Origin: Sphaerisporangium corydalis
GTDB lineage: Bacteria > Actinomycetota > Actinomycetes > Streptosporangiales > Streptosporangiaceae
NCBI RefSeq assembly: GCF_025506355.1
Contig: NZ_JANZYP010000018.1
Span: 1 to 64,000, forward strand
DNA: 64,000 bases
Direction of reading: 5' to 3'
Shown: positions 17,830 through 26,389 of the stretch, piece by piece
Position numbering within the stretch: the stretch's first letter is position 1
How the letters are laid out: every line of letters starts with the position of its first letter
Program-made: the position numbers and the translations under genes
The notes under the pieces: generated by a model
Databases searched by the model: none
Seen by the model: only the letters and a program-made list of their open reading frames with translations
What the model was told of the DNA's origin: nothing

Positions 17830-18129
17830 TCAGGCGGCGCATTCGCGGCAGATCTGCTGCCCGCCCTTGTCAGAGGCAAGCTGGCTGCGATGATGCACCA
17901 GGAAGCAGCGCGAGCACGTGAACTCGTCCGCCTGCCTGGGAATCACTCGGAGCGAGAGTTCCTCGTTCGACAGGTCCGCACCGGGCAGCTCGAGAGACTC
18001 GGCGAGATCGGTCTCGTCGATGTCGATGCTCCCGGAGGACTTGTCGGTCCGCCGTGCCTGGAGCTCCTGGAGGCTGTCCTCACTCAGGTCGTCGTCTGTC
18101 TTGCGCGGGCTGTCGTAATCGGTGGCCAT
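17830..18129 (-). CDS. DUF4193 zinc-ribbon protein
   Basis: 99 aa. The N-terminal half is acidic and probably disordered (DYDSPRKTDDDLSEDSLQEL). The C-terminus holds two CxxC knuckles, CSRC and CREC, separated by ~24 residues, making a zinc ribbon. This matches DUF4193, small actinobacterial proteins of unknown role. Of three possible ATGs the third (18129) gives the conserved MATDYDSP start. The 275 bp upstream (18130-18404) hold no convincing gene, only a 16-codon frame (start 18201) behind a GAGAGGAG that could be a leader peptide. Confidence 0.85.
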   Translation of the reverse strand: MATDYDSPRKTDDDLSEDSLQELQARRTDKSSGSIDIDETDLAESLELPGADLSNEELSLRVIPRQADEFTCSRCFLVHHRSQLASDKGGQQICRECAA

Positions 18130-18404
18130 TTGCGTATTCATCCCCCTCATCTATTGCTTGCGCGTCACGCGTCGCGCGTCTGTAACGTCTGGGCGGTCCA
18201 TCTTGTGCCCGCTCCTCTCGGGGAATTCTGCAATCGGTACCCCGTGGGAACGGTCGACGAACCTCCTAACACGTGAGGGCCATGCCGCCTTCGCCGCCCG
18301 GTTAGCCAAATATGGCGAAAACCTAAGCATTGGCCACAGGACCCATCGTGTTCGACGGCACATCCAACCACATGTCTGGCGTGAACGAGACGCCCCCCGC
18401 CGTA

Positions 18405-19934
18405 TCAGCCGGCCGGAAGTCGCACCGTCATCACGAGCCCCCCGCCTTCCCGTGGGACCGCCTTCACGATCCCCTGATGGGCACGGACCACCGCGCGCAC
18501 GATGGACAACCCGAGCCCCGCTCCCCGTGCCGACTCGACGCGATCGGAGTTGAGCCGCCGGAACGGCTCGAACAGATCGTCCACCTCGTAGGCGGGCACA
18601 TGCGGACCAGTGTTGGCCACCTGAACAACGGGAGTGCCGTCCACCATTCCCGTGCGCAGCCAGACCTCACCGGAGTCGGCCTGGTTGTGCTTGATCGCAT
18701 TCTCCACCAGGTTGGCGACCAGTCGCTCCACCAGCACCGGATCGCCCATCGTGGGCGCCGGACGCAGGTCCGTATGGACCGCGACCTTGTTCTCCTCGGC
18801 GAACGACGCGTGCTGCTCCACGACGGTCTGCCCGACGTCCCGAAGATCGACGGGCTTGCGCACGGCCAGCTCGCGCTCGCTGCGGGCCAGCAACAGCAGG
18901 CCCTCGATGAGGTGCTCATTCCTGGCGTTGGTGCCGAGCAGCGTACGGCCCAGCACCCGCAGGTCCTCCGAGGCGTGGGGGTCGCCGAGGGCGACCTCCA
19001 GGACGGTGCGGTTGATCGCCAGCGGCGTGCGCAGCTCGTGGGAGGCGTTGTCCACGAACCTGCGCTGGGCGTCGAAGGCCCGGTTGAGCCTGGTGAGCAT
19101 GGCGTCGAAGGTGTCGGCCAGCTCCTTGATCTCGTCGTCGGGGCCGGCCAGGTCGATGCGCTCGTGGGCCAGGGAGGTCTCCGACAGCCGCCGGGCCGTC
19201 GTGGTCATCTTCTGGATCGGGCGCAGCGCCCGGTCGGCGACGAAGTAGCCGAAGATCAGGGCCAGGATGCCCACCCCGCCGAGCGCCAGCAGCGACCGGG
19301 TCAGCAGGTGGGCGCGGGCGGCGGTGATGGTGTCGGCCCGGAAGCCCGCCCACTTGTCCTGGAGCACGGCCGCCAGGGTCGGCGAGTAGTCGTCCAGCGA
19401 GAACGGGAAGGAGGGCCAGGAGTCCCAGATGGCCTTCCCGACGAACGAGTAGATCACGAACAGCAGCAGGGCCCCCGCGGCGAAGAACAGGGCGCCGTAG
19501 GTCAGCGTGAGCCGCACGCGGATGCTCATCTGCCCGGAAAGCTGCCTGACCCGCTCGATCAGGTGGCGGGCCATGGGGTTGGGCGCCAGGGGCGGCGGCC
19601 CGTCCCACGCCGGCGGCCCGGCCGGCGGCGGTGGCGCCGCCTTGGCGCGGAACGCCTTGCGGGAGCTCTCGATGGTGAGCTGCTCGCTCTTCCACGACTG
19701 ATCCGGCGCGGCGGAGCCCTTCGGACCGGCCGTGGCGCCCTTGGGACCGGCGGCGGCCTTCGGACTCACCGAGGCCGCTGATGTCGCTGAAGTGACCGAG
19801 ATCACCGGCGGCGGCCCCTCCGCCGCGACCCGCGCGTCCTCGCCCTCGGCGTCCCCGGTGGGCGGTGGAACGATCATGGGCTGGGGCGAGGAGAAGGTCG
19901 GCCGCCCGGTCGCCCGGTCGCGTTCCTCACTCAC
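18405..19934 (-). CDS. Sensor histidine kinase
   Basis: 509 aa. Order: a ~125-residue proline/alanine-rich cytoplasmic tail, TM1 ~142-165, an extracytoplasmic loop of ~45 residues, TM2 ~213-233, HAMP, HisKA with phospho-acceptor H299 in DNASHELRTPL, and a HATPase domain (NLVENAIKHN; GAGLGLSIVRAVV). It phosphorylates the response regulator encoded just upstream; its GTG start overlaps that gene's stop (GTGA). The tail contains repeated AGPKG units and is unusual; an ATG at residue 121 would give a normal 389-aa kinase, but the overlap and coding-like base use favour the long form. Signal unknown. Confidence 0.9.
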   Translation of the reverse strand: MSEERDRATGRPTFSSPQPMIVPPPTGDAEGEDARVAAEGPPPVISVTSATSAASVSPKAAAGPKGATAGPKGSAAPDQSWKSEQLTIESSRKAFRAKAAPPPPAGPPAWDGPPPLAPNPMARHLIERVRQLSGQMSIRVRLTLTYGALFFAAGALLLFVIYSFVGKAIWDSWPSFPFSLDDYSPTLAAVLQDKWAGFRADTITAARAHLLTRSLLALGGVGILALIFGYFVADRALRPIQKMTTTARRLSETSLAHERIDLAGPDDEIKELADTFDAMLTRLNRAFDAQRRFVDNASHELRTPLAINRTVLEVALGDPHASEDLRVLGRTLLGTNARNEHLIEGLLLLARSERELAVRKPVDLRDVGQTVVEQHASFAEENKVAVHTDLRPAPTMGDPVLVERLVANLVENAIKHNQADSGEVWLRTGMVDGTPVVQVANTGPHVPAYEVDDLFEPFRRLNSDRVESARGAGLGLSIVRAVVRAHQGIVKAVPREGGGLVMTVRLPAG

Positions 19935-20584
19935 AGCTTGTATCCCACTCCCGGCACGGTCTCGATCACCGCCGGCTCCCCTAGCTTCTTCCGGAGGGTC
20001 ATCATGGTCACCCGCACCACGTTGGTGAACGGGTCGATGTTCTCGTCCCACGCCTTGTCCAGCAGGTCCTCCTGGCTGACCACGGCCCCTTCGGCCCGCA
20101 TCAGCTCCTCAAGGACCGCGAACTCCTTCTTGGTCAGCGCGATCTCTCCGTCGTCCCTGGTCACCAGCCGCTTGCCCGGGTCGAGGCGGATCCCCGCCCG
20201 CTCCAGCACCGGCGGCAGGGCCGGGGCCGACCTGCGGCCAAGTGCCCGTACCCGCGCCACCAGCTCCATGAACGCGAAAGGCTTGGCGAGGTAGTCGTCG
20301 GCGCCCAGTTCCAGCCCCTCGACCTTGTCGTCCACCTCTCCCAACGCGGTCAGCATCAGGATCCGCGAGGCCGAGCGCCCGGCCACCAGCCGCCGGCACA
20401 CCTCGTCACCGTGGATCTTCGGCAGGTCGCGGTCCAGCACGATCACGTCGTAGTCGATGTACCCGGTCCGTTCCAGCGCACCCGCGCCGTCGTAGGCCAC
20501 GTCCACGGCCATCGCCTCGCGGCGCAGCCCTGTCGCGATCGCGTCCGCGAGGACCCGCTCGTCCTCCACCACAAGCACTCGCAC
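19931..20584 (-). CDS. OmpR/PhoB-family response regulator
   Basis: 217 aa. Receiver domain residues 1-~115 with acidic pair EDE, phospho-acceptor Asp in VIVLDRDLP, Thr in MLTALG and Lys in LAKPFA. Winged-helix DNA-binding domain ~125-217 (LTKKEFAVLEELMRAEGAVVSQ; VRVTMMTLRKKLG; GVGYKL). The GTG at 20584 has GGGAGGT upstream and begins at the conserved RVLVVEDE. It is the first gene of the two-component operon. The 326-bp region 20585-20910 upstream, shared with the divergent 55-aa gene, holds promoters but no gene. Confidence 0.93.
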   Translation of the reverse strand: MRVLVVEDERVLADAIATGLRREAMAVDVAYDGAGALERTGYIDYDVIVLDRDLPKIHGDEVCRRLVAGRSASRILMLTALGEVDDKVEGLELGADDYLAKPFAFMELVARVRALGRRSAPALPPVLERAGIRLDPGKRLVTRDDGEIALTKKEFAVLEELMRAEGAVVSQEDLLDKAWDENIDPFTNVVRVTMMTLRKKLGEPAVIETVPGVGYKL

Positions 20585-20785
20585 GGCCCTGGCACCTCCC
20601 GTAGTCGCGTCCACACGCGATCGAACCCTGTCCCCCGCCCGGGACCGCGCCGGTCGCGCCGGCCCGGGGAGTACAGCTCGCAGGCTCATTCTTGCCACAT
20701 TCGGCTTAAGCGCATGGTAAGCACTCGGCGGCAGTGCGGCGGCCCCGTGACGTAAAGCACACCGGGGACATCCGGCATTCCTGGT

Positions 20786-20813
20786 TTGAGAGCGACACGA
20801 GCGTGGGTAGACC
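20786..20813 (+). promoter_or_regulatory. Candidate promoter of the 55-aa gene
   Basis: TTGAGA (20786-20791) and TAGACC (20808-20813) are 16 bp apart and lie about 100 bp before the ATG at 20911. Weak -10, so tentative. Confidence 0.3.
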
Positions 20814-20910
20814 CGCAAGCACCCACTCACACGACCGGGGAAGACTCTGTGCTCTCCCCAGGTTGTAGGTGGCACGACTGCTCCTTCGCCCCCTCGAGAA
20901 AGAAGGTGAG

Positions 20911-21078
20911 ATGGGCGAGTTCACCACCACGATCGAACGTCGGCTCGACCAGGCCTACAAGGGTCTCCAGGAGGCGCGCACCAGCGGCGACGACTTCCTC
21001 GCCGACACTCTCACCGCGGAGATAGAGGACCTACGCCGGATCGCCGACGACAACGGCGTCTCCATCCAGCACTGCTGA
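20911..21078 (+). CDS. Conserved small helical protein, 55 aa
   Basis: MGEFTTTIERRLDQAYKGLQ and the rest are two amphipathic helices with a single C-terminal cysteine (SIQHC). No signal peptide or membrane segment. The ATG at 20911 is preceded by AAGGTGAG. The gene stands alone with its own leader and ends at a strong terminator, which argues that it is really expressed. I do not recognise a named family and assign no function. Confidence 0.7.
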   Translation: MGEFTTTIERRLDQAYKGLQEARTSGDDFLADTLTAEIEDLRRIADDNGVSIQHC

Positions 21079-21106
21079 GAACCGGCACCGCCGAGAACCG
21101 GCCACC
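21074..21106 (+). repeat. Stop-spanning tandem duplication (55-aa gene)
   Basis: GCTGAGAACCGGCACC (21074-21089, containing the TGA stop) is followed directly by GCCGAGAACCGGCCACC (21090-21106): one substitution and one inserted base. Confidence 0.7.
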
Positions 21107-21118
21107 CTGACCGACGAC

Positions 21119-21153
21119 GAAGGGCCCGCCCTGTCCACCAGGGCGGGCCCTTC
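21119..21153. terminator. Strong bidirectional terminator
   Basis: GAAGGGCCCGCCCTG - TCCAC - CAGGGCGGGCCCTTC is a perfect 15-bp stem with a five-base loop, placed between the convergent 55-aa and inositol monophosphatase genes. It ends in A/T-containing bases on both strands, so it should serve both genes. Confidence 0.9.
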
Positions 21154-21161
21154 GCCGCACG

Positions 21162-21977
21162 CTAGGCGTCCCGCTCAGGGTCCAGGGGGGCCAGCAGGCC
21201 GCGCAGGTCCTCGAACAGGCCCGGCGCCGCGCACACGGTCATCGAGGCGGCGGGCGGCCCGCCGCGCAGGCCGCCGACCAGCGCACCGGCCTCGGTGGCG
21301 ATCAGCCCGCCCGCGGAGAAGTCCCACTCCTCGGGACCGCGCTCGTAGTAGCCGTCCACCCGCCCGGCCGCGACCGAGCACAGGTCGGCGGCGCACGACC
21401 CGCCCCTGCGGATGTCGCGGACCTTCGGCAGGACGTGCGCGAGCACCTCCGCCTGGACGGCCCGGCGCCCGGCCTGGTACCCGAAGCCGGTGGCGATCAG
21501 GGCCTGCGACAGCGGGACCCCGGTGTTGCACCGCAGCCGCAGGGGCGGCAGCCCGTCCCTGAACAGCTCCGCGCCCGCGCCGCGCGCCGCCGCGAACAGC
21601 TCGCCTCGGGGCACCACGTTCACCACGCCGGCGACCACCTCGCCGTCGACCTCGACCGCGATGCTCACCGCCCAGTCCGGCAGGCCGTACATGAAGTTGA
21701 CGGTCCCGTCGATGGGGTCGACGATCCAGCGGACGCGGCCCTGCTCGGTCTCGGTCCCGCCGGTGTGCCCGCCCTCCTCGCCGAGGATCGCGTCGCCGGG
21801 CCTGGCGGCCCTGACGCGGTCCCTGATCAGCTCCTCCGACGCCCGGTCCAGCGCCGTGACCACGTCGGTGCGGCTGGACTTGGTGTCCACCGCCTCCGGG
21901 CGGGCCGGGCGCTTGGCGAGCAGCATGTCCCCGGCCTCGCGGGCGATGGCGACCGCGAGGCCCAGGAAGTCGGTCAT
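21162..21977 (-). CDS. Inositol monophosphatase family protein
   Basis: 271 aa. Metal-binding motifs are complete: EEGG (residue ~70), WIVDPIDGTVNF (~88-99) and EEWDFSAGGLIATEAGA (~220). The family removes phosphate from inositol-1-phosphate, histidinol phosphate or related sugars, using Mg2+. In actinobacteria the choice between inositol and histidinol phosphate cannot be made from these motifs. ATG at 21977 overlaps the stop of the S9 peptidase (ATGA), so both are one operon. It ends at the bidirectional terminator. Confidence 0.9.
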   Translation of the reverse strand: MTDFLGLAVAIAREAGDMLLAKRPARPEAVDTKSSRTDVVTALDRASEELIRDRVRAARPGDAILGEEGGHTGGTETEQGRVRWIVDPIDGTVNFMYGLPDWAVSIAVEVDGEVVAGVVNVVPRGELFAAARGAGAELFRDGLPPLRLRCNTGVPLSQALIATGFGYQAGRRAVQAEVLAHVLPKVRDIRRGGSCAADLCSVAAGRVDGYYERGPEEWDFSAGGLIATEAGALVGGLRGGPPAASMTVCAAPGLFEDLRGLLAPLDPERDA

Positions 21978-23953
21978 GCGATCGACTCCGGCCGCTTCCA
22001 CTCCTCGCCGAGGACGTGCTGGGCCAGGAAGGCCAGGACGGTCTCGTACCAGGCGATCACGTTGCCCGGCTTGAGTATCCAGTGGTTCTCGTCGGGGAAG
22101 TACAGGAACTTCGACTCCACCGACGACCTGCGCAGGTCCCACCACAGCCGCAGCGCCTCGCCGATCGGCACGCGGTAGTCCTTGTCGCCGTGGATCACGA
22201 GCATCGGCGTGCCGACCTCGTCGAGCCAGTTGTGCGGCGACAGCTTGCGGTAGCGGTCGGCCCCGTGCGGGCCGAACTCCCGCTGCCAGTAGAGCGAGGA
22301 GTCGGTGGTCCCGGCGAACTGTTCGAGGTTCCACAGCGACGCGTGCGTGACGATCGCCCGGAACCTGTCGGTGTGCCCGGCGATCCAGTTGGCCATGTAG
22401 CCGCCGAACGAGCCGCCCATCATGCCGGTGCGCCCGGCGTCGATGTCCGCCCGCTCCACGCACGCGTCGGTGATCGCCATCAGGTCGGCGTGCGTACGCG
22501 GGCCCCAGTCGCCCCAGCCGCGCTGGATCATCGCCTGGCCGTAGCCGGTGGACAGGCACGGGTCCGGCATCAGGACGGCGTACCCGTGCTCGGCCATGAT
22601 CCATGGGTTCCACCGCCACGACCAGTCGGTCCAGCTCGCGACGGGCCCGCCGTGCACCCACAGCAGCAGCGGCGCCGGGTTGCCCGCCGACGCGCCGGCG
22701 GGGAGCACGAGCCAGCCTCTGATCTCCACGCCGTCGTCGGCGACGGCGGAGACCTCCGTGAGCGTCCCGGGGACCTCCACCGAGGGGGCCGGCGACGGCA
22801 GTTCCACGACCTCGCCGCTCGCGAGGTCCACGCGCACCGGGGCCGCCGGGCCCGCGACCGAGCTGCGCAGCGCGTACAGGTAGCGGCCGTCGGGCGAGGG
22901 GCAGGGCTCGATGTAGGCGTCGTCGCCCGGCGTGAGGCGCACCGGGTCGCCGGTCAGGCCGACCCGGAAGATCGGCCGGCGCCCGCGATCGTCGGCGACG
23001 ACGTACAGCGACGCGGAGTCGGCCGCCCACACGGTCGCCGAGGGGGCCAGCTCGGCCGTGCGCGCGGTGCCCTCGCCGGTGGTGAGGTCGATGACCCACA
23101 GCGCGAACTCGACGGCGCGTTCCTCGGTGGCGTGCCGCTCGCGCCAGCAGGCGACGTACCGCCCGTCGGGCGAGTAGGCGACCGGCTCGGAGAAGTCGTA
23201 TCCGTCGGCGGTGGCGAGCACGCGCCGCTCGCCCGTCGCCACGTCGATCGCCACCAGGTCGCACCGCGCCTGGCCGCCGGGCAGCGGCACCCACCAGGTG
23301 GTGACGGCCGTGGACCCGTCCGGGCTCACCGCGAACGCCGCCTCCACCAGGGCGCCGCCCGGATCGGGGGTCAGGTCGCGCGGCTCGGCGGCGCCGGGCA
23401 GGGAGGCGGCGAACAGCCGCGTCCGGCCGGGGCCGAGATCGTGGTCCCAGAAACGGATCGGGTACCCCTCGTGGAGGATCGCGCTGGTCCCGGTGTCCTT
23501 CCTGGCCTTGCGCCGGTCGGCCTCGGTGCCCGCGTCCCCGTCGAGCACGTCGGCGGCGAAGACCACCGTGCCGTCCCCGACCTTCAGCGCGCCGATGCCG
23601 CCGGGCCGGTCGGCCAGCCTGCGGGCCTCCCCGCCCCTGGCGGGCAGCAGCCACAGCGCCGGGACCTCGTCCTCCGGCTGGTCCTTCACCGAGGGGTCGG
23701 GGCGGCGGGAGACGAACAGCAGGTCGCCGTCCGGGGTGAACTCGGCACCGGCCTCGCCCTTGGCCGAGCGGGTCAGCCGGTGCGGCTCGCCATCGGGGCC
23801 GGTGGGCACCTCCCAGATCGAGGTGCCGTACGACCTCTCGTCGGGGCCGAGCGACTGCACGACGGAGACCAGCCTTGATCCGTCAGGAGAGAGCCGCAGC
23901 GACACGAGGCGCGGCACGCCGACAAATTCACGGATGTCCTTGAAGAGGCTCAC
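21974..23953 (-). CDS. S9 family (prolyl oligopeptidase-like) serine peptidase
   Basis: 659 aa. The N-terminal ~390 residues are a beta-propeller of WD/TolB-like blades (LSPDGSRLVSVV, YSPDGRYVACW, PSPDGRYLYAL). The C-terminal alpha/beta-hydrolase carries the triad: Ser in GGSFGGYMANW, Asp in HGDKDYRVP and His in DENHWILKPGN. This is the acylaminoacyl-peptidase/DPP IV-like branch of S9, cleaving short peptides. No signal peptide, so cytoplasmic. GTG start at 23953; it is followed by the overlapping phosphatase gene. Confidence 0.92.
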   Translation of the reverse strand: MSLFKDIREFVGVPRLVSLRLSPDGSRLVSVVQSLGPDERSYGTSIWEVPTGPDGEPHRLTRSAKGEAGAEFTPDGDLLFVSRRPDPSVKDQPEDEVPALWLLPARGGEARRLADRPGGIGALKVGDGTVVFAADVLDGDAGTEADRRKARKDTGTSAILHEGYPIRFWDHDLGPGRTRLFAASLPGAAEPRDLTPDPGGALVEAAFAVSPDGSTAVTTWWVPLPGGQARCDLVAIDVATGERRVLATADGYDFSEPVAYSPDGRYVACWRERHATEERAVEFALWVIDLTTGEGTARTAELAPSATVWAADSASLYVVADDRGRRPIFRVGLTGDPVRLTPGDDAYIEPCPSPDGRYLYALRSSVAGPAAPVRVDLASGEVVELPSPAPSVEVPGTLTEVSAVADDGVEIRGWLVLPAGASAGNPAPLLLWVHGGPVASWTDWSWRWNPWIMAEHGYAVLMPDPCLSTGYGQAMIQRGWGDWGPRTHADLMAITDACVERADIDAGRTGMMGGSFGGYMANWIAGHTDRFRAIVTHASLWNLEQFAGTTDSSLYWQREFGPHGADRYRKLSPHNWLDEVGTPMLVIHGDKDYRVPIGEALRLWWDLRRSSVESKFLYFPDENHWILKPGNVIAWYETVLAFLAQHVLGEEWKRPESIA

Positions 23954-24025
23954 TCGCCGAACCTACCCCCACCGGCTCGCCCGCCCCTAGCCGTCACCCC
24001 TCCCCGGATGCGGTTGGATGGACGC

Positions 24026-24994
24026 ATGGCCCGTTACGACGCGTTGCTGATCGTCTCGTTCGGCGGCCCCGAGAAGCCCGAGGACGTCATGCCGTTCCTG
24101 GAGAACGTCGTCCGTGGCAGAGGGGTGCCGCGCGACCGCCTGCTGGAGGTCGCGACCCACTACCAGGACGTGGGCGGGGTCAGCCCGATCAACCAGCAGT
24201 GCCGCGACCTGATCGCGGCGCTGCGGCCGGAGGTGGACCTTCCGATCTACTGGGGCAACCGCAACTGGCACCCCTTCCTGACCGACACGCTGCGCAAGAT
24301 GGCCGCCGACGGCGTGACGCGGGCGGCGGCCTTCATCACCGCGGCCAACAGCTCCTATTCGAGCTGCCGCCAGTACCTCGACGACATCGCGCGGGCGCAG
24401 GCCGAGGTGCCGGGCTCGCCGGAGATCGTCCGGTTGCGCCACTTCTTCGACCACCCGGGTTTCGTCGCCGCCATGACCGACCACACCCGCGAAGCGGTCG
24501 CCCGGCTGCCCGAGGAGCACCGCGACGGCGCCCGGCTGGTGTTCACCGCCCACAGCATCCCGGTGTCCATGGCCGCCTCCTCCGGGCCGTCAGGCGGGGC
24601 CTACGAGGCCCAGCTCCGCGCCACGGCCGCGCTGGTGGCGGGCGACCGGCCGTGGGACCTGGTGTGGCAGAGCCGCAGCGGGCCGCCGCAGGTGCCGTGG
24701 CTGGAGCCCGACGTGTGCGACCACCTGCGTGCCCTGCACGCCTCCGGCACGCGCGCTGCGGTGCTGGTGCCCATCGGGTTCGTCTCCGACCACATGGAGG
24801 TCGTCTACGACCTGGACACCGAGGCCGCGGCGGTCGCCGCCGAGCTCGGCATGCCGCTCACGCGCGCGGCCACGGCGGGCGTCCATCCCCGGTTCGTGTC
24901 GATGGTCCGCGAGCTGCTGGAGGAGCCGGAGCCCGTGCTGTCCTGCGCGTCGGCCACCTGCTGCCCGGCGCCCCGGGGGCGCCCCGAGTCGTAG
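24026..24994 (+). CDS. hemH: Ferrochelatase (coproporphyrin type likely)
   Basis: 322 aa. The N-terminus (ALLIVSFGGPEKPEDVMPFL) and catalytic His in FTAHSIP, with the Glu region GFVSDHMEVVYDL, are those of ferrochelatase, which inserts iron into a porphyrin. Actinobacteria use the coproporphyrin route, so the substrate is probably coproporphyrin III (gene also called cpfC). C114 in SSYSSCRQY plus three cysteines at the extreme C-terminus (CASATCC) match the ligand arrangement known for [2Fe-2S]-containing actinobacterial ferrochelatases. ATG at 24026; a start 18 bp upstream is possible. Divergent from the S9 peptidase. Confidence 0.93.
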   Translation: MARYDALLIVSFGGPEKPEDVMPFLENVVRGRGVPRDRLLEVATHYQDVGGVSPINQQCRDLIAALRPEVDLPIYWGNRNWHPFLTDTLRKMAADGVTRAAAFITAANSSYSSCRQYLDDIARAQAEVPGSPEIVRLRHFFDHPGFVAAMTDHTREAVARLPEEHRDGARLVFTAHSIPVSMAASSGPSGGAYEAQLRATAALVAGDRPWDLVWQSRSGPPQVPWLEPDVCDHLRALHASGTRAAVLVPIGFVSDHMEVVYDLDTEAAAVAAELGMPLTRAATAGVHPRFVSMVRELLEEPEPVLSCASATCCPAPRGRPES

Positions 24995-24999
24995 GCCTT

Positions 25000-25027
25000 C
25001 CTCAGGCGCAGGCCCTCAGGCGTAGGC
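25000..25027 (-). repeat. Stop-spanning 14-bp tandem duplication (lytic transglycosylase gene)
   Basis: Plus strand CCTCAGGCGCAGGC (25000-25013) and CCTCAGGCGTAGGC (25014-25027) are adjacent and differ at one base. The second copy contains the TGA and last codons of the minus-strand gene. Confidence 0.7.
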
Positions 25028-26254
25028 GCGTGCGTAGGAGCCGGCGATGCCGAGCACCTTGTTCACGTAGTCCCACGAGTGGTTGTAGCGGAAGACCGCC
25101 GAGCGCAGCTTGTTCCCACCGGCCCCGGCGCCGTTGGCGCACAGGTAGCGCGCGGCGGCCGGCACCGCGTCGTACGGGCTCCAGATGTCGGCCTTGCCGT
25201 CCCCGTCGCCGTCCACCCCGTACGCCCGCCATGTCGCGGGCATGAACTGCATGGGACCGAGCGCGCCCGCCGAGGAGGGGCCGTTGTTGCGCCCGTGGCC
25301 GCTCTCCACCTGGCCGATCGCGGCGAGCACCGTCCACGACAGGCCGGGGCAGATCCGGGCGGACAGTTTGTACAGGTCGAGGTAGCCGGCGGGCCGCCCG
25401 ACCGTGTACGTGCCGGACCTGGCGACGGCGGGCGGCGGGGTGACGGTCGGGCGGGCGAGCGGCGGCGTCACCGCGCGGTGCGCGCCGATGACCACGATCT
25501 GGACGCCCGAGCCGAGTAACCGCTTGATCGCTGGCCCGACGGAGGCCGCCTTGCCCGCCGGGGTGTGGACGAGGACGGCGACGCCGGGGACCAGCCCGAG
25601 GGTGCGGCCGACCTCCTTGGTGACCAGCCCGTCGACCCCGGGCAGGCCGAACGGCGCGGACGCGGCGACCCGGAGCCGGGATCCGGCCCCCGTCTCGTAC
25701 TCGCCGCCGAGTTGGAGGCGGTAGCGGCCGGCGGTGCCCGACTCGGCGATGAACTCGCCGCGCGCCAGGGCGGCCCAGACCTCGGGCTGCTCGGCCATGG
25801 CCTTGGGGGCCCACGGGCGGTATTCCGCGGCGTCGACGGCGAGCAGGTTCAAGGTGGCGGCCGAGAAGCGGATCGCTCCCCCGTCGGCCACCGCGACGCC
25901 GGTCACGTTCCGCAGGGCGGCGATCCTGCGCAGGGCCGCCTGGCGGACCGTCTTGCGCGCGATCGCGATCAGCCGGGGCGGGGTGAGGGTGGCGGCGGCC
26001 GGGGATGGTGTGGAGGGGGACGTCGGCGAGGGCGGCGTGGAGGGGGACGGCCGTGCCGTCAGGGCCGGGAAGGGGGAGACCGGGGCCGAAAGGCCGGTGA
26101 CGTCCGCCAAGGGGGTGCCGGCCGGGGCGGGCCGGTCGCCGCCGGTGCCCCGGACGACCAGGAAGGCCCCGGCGCCCGCCGCGCCGAGCACGATGAGGAG
26201 GGAGAGTCCCGCCACCAGGGCGCGCGCCGGCATCAGCCGAGGACGATGGGACAC
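25016..26254 (-). CDS. MltB-type lytic murein transglycosylase
   Basis: 412 aa. An N-terminal membrane anchor or signal (LVAGLSLLIVLGAAGAGAFLVV) precedes a proline/serine/threonine-rich wall-spanning stretch (~45-95), an alpha/beta region of unknown role (~100-290) and the catalytic SLT_2 domain (~300-410). The active-site Glu lies in IGQVESGHGRNN, with GALGPMQFMPATWRAYGVDGD and AARYLC typical of the family. It should cut glycan strands of peptidoglycan outside the membrane. Start uncertain: GTG 26254 is used; ATG 26233 or GTG 26263 are possible. Confidence 0.88.
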   Translation of the reverse strand: MSHRPRLMPARALVAGLSLLIVLGAAGAGAFLVVRGTGGDRPAPAGTPLADVTGLSAPVSPFPALTARPSPSTPPSPTSPSTPSPAAATLTPPRLIAIARKTVRQAALRRIAALRNVTGVAVADGGAIRFSAATLNLLAVDAAEYRPWAPKAMAEQPEVWAALARGEFIAESGTAGRYRLQLGGEYETGAGSRLRVAASAPFGLPGVDGLVTKEVGRTLGLVPGVAVLVHTPAGKAASVGPAIKRLLGSGVQIVVIGAHRAVTPPLARPTVTPPPAVARSGTYTVGRPAGYLDLYKLSARICPGLSWTVLAAIGQVESGHGRNNGPSSAGALGPMQFMPATWRAYGVDGDGDGKADIWSPYDAVPAAARYLCANGAGAGGNKLRSAVFRYNHSWDYVNKVLGIAGSYARAYA

Positions 26255-26389
26255 TTGACCCACGTTAGACCTACAAATCCTGATTCGTGTACGTTGCCGG
26301 AAAATCACTTGCCGCGTCCACGAATGGTGCGACAGGGTAAACACAGGATGATTCGACGCGCCCCGGGGGTGCGCGAAAGGGGCGAGATC

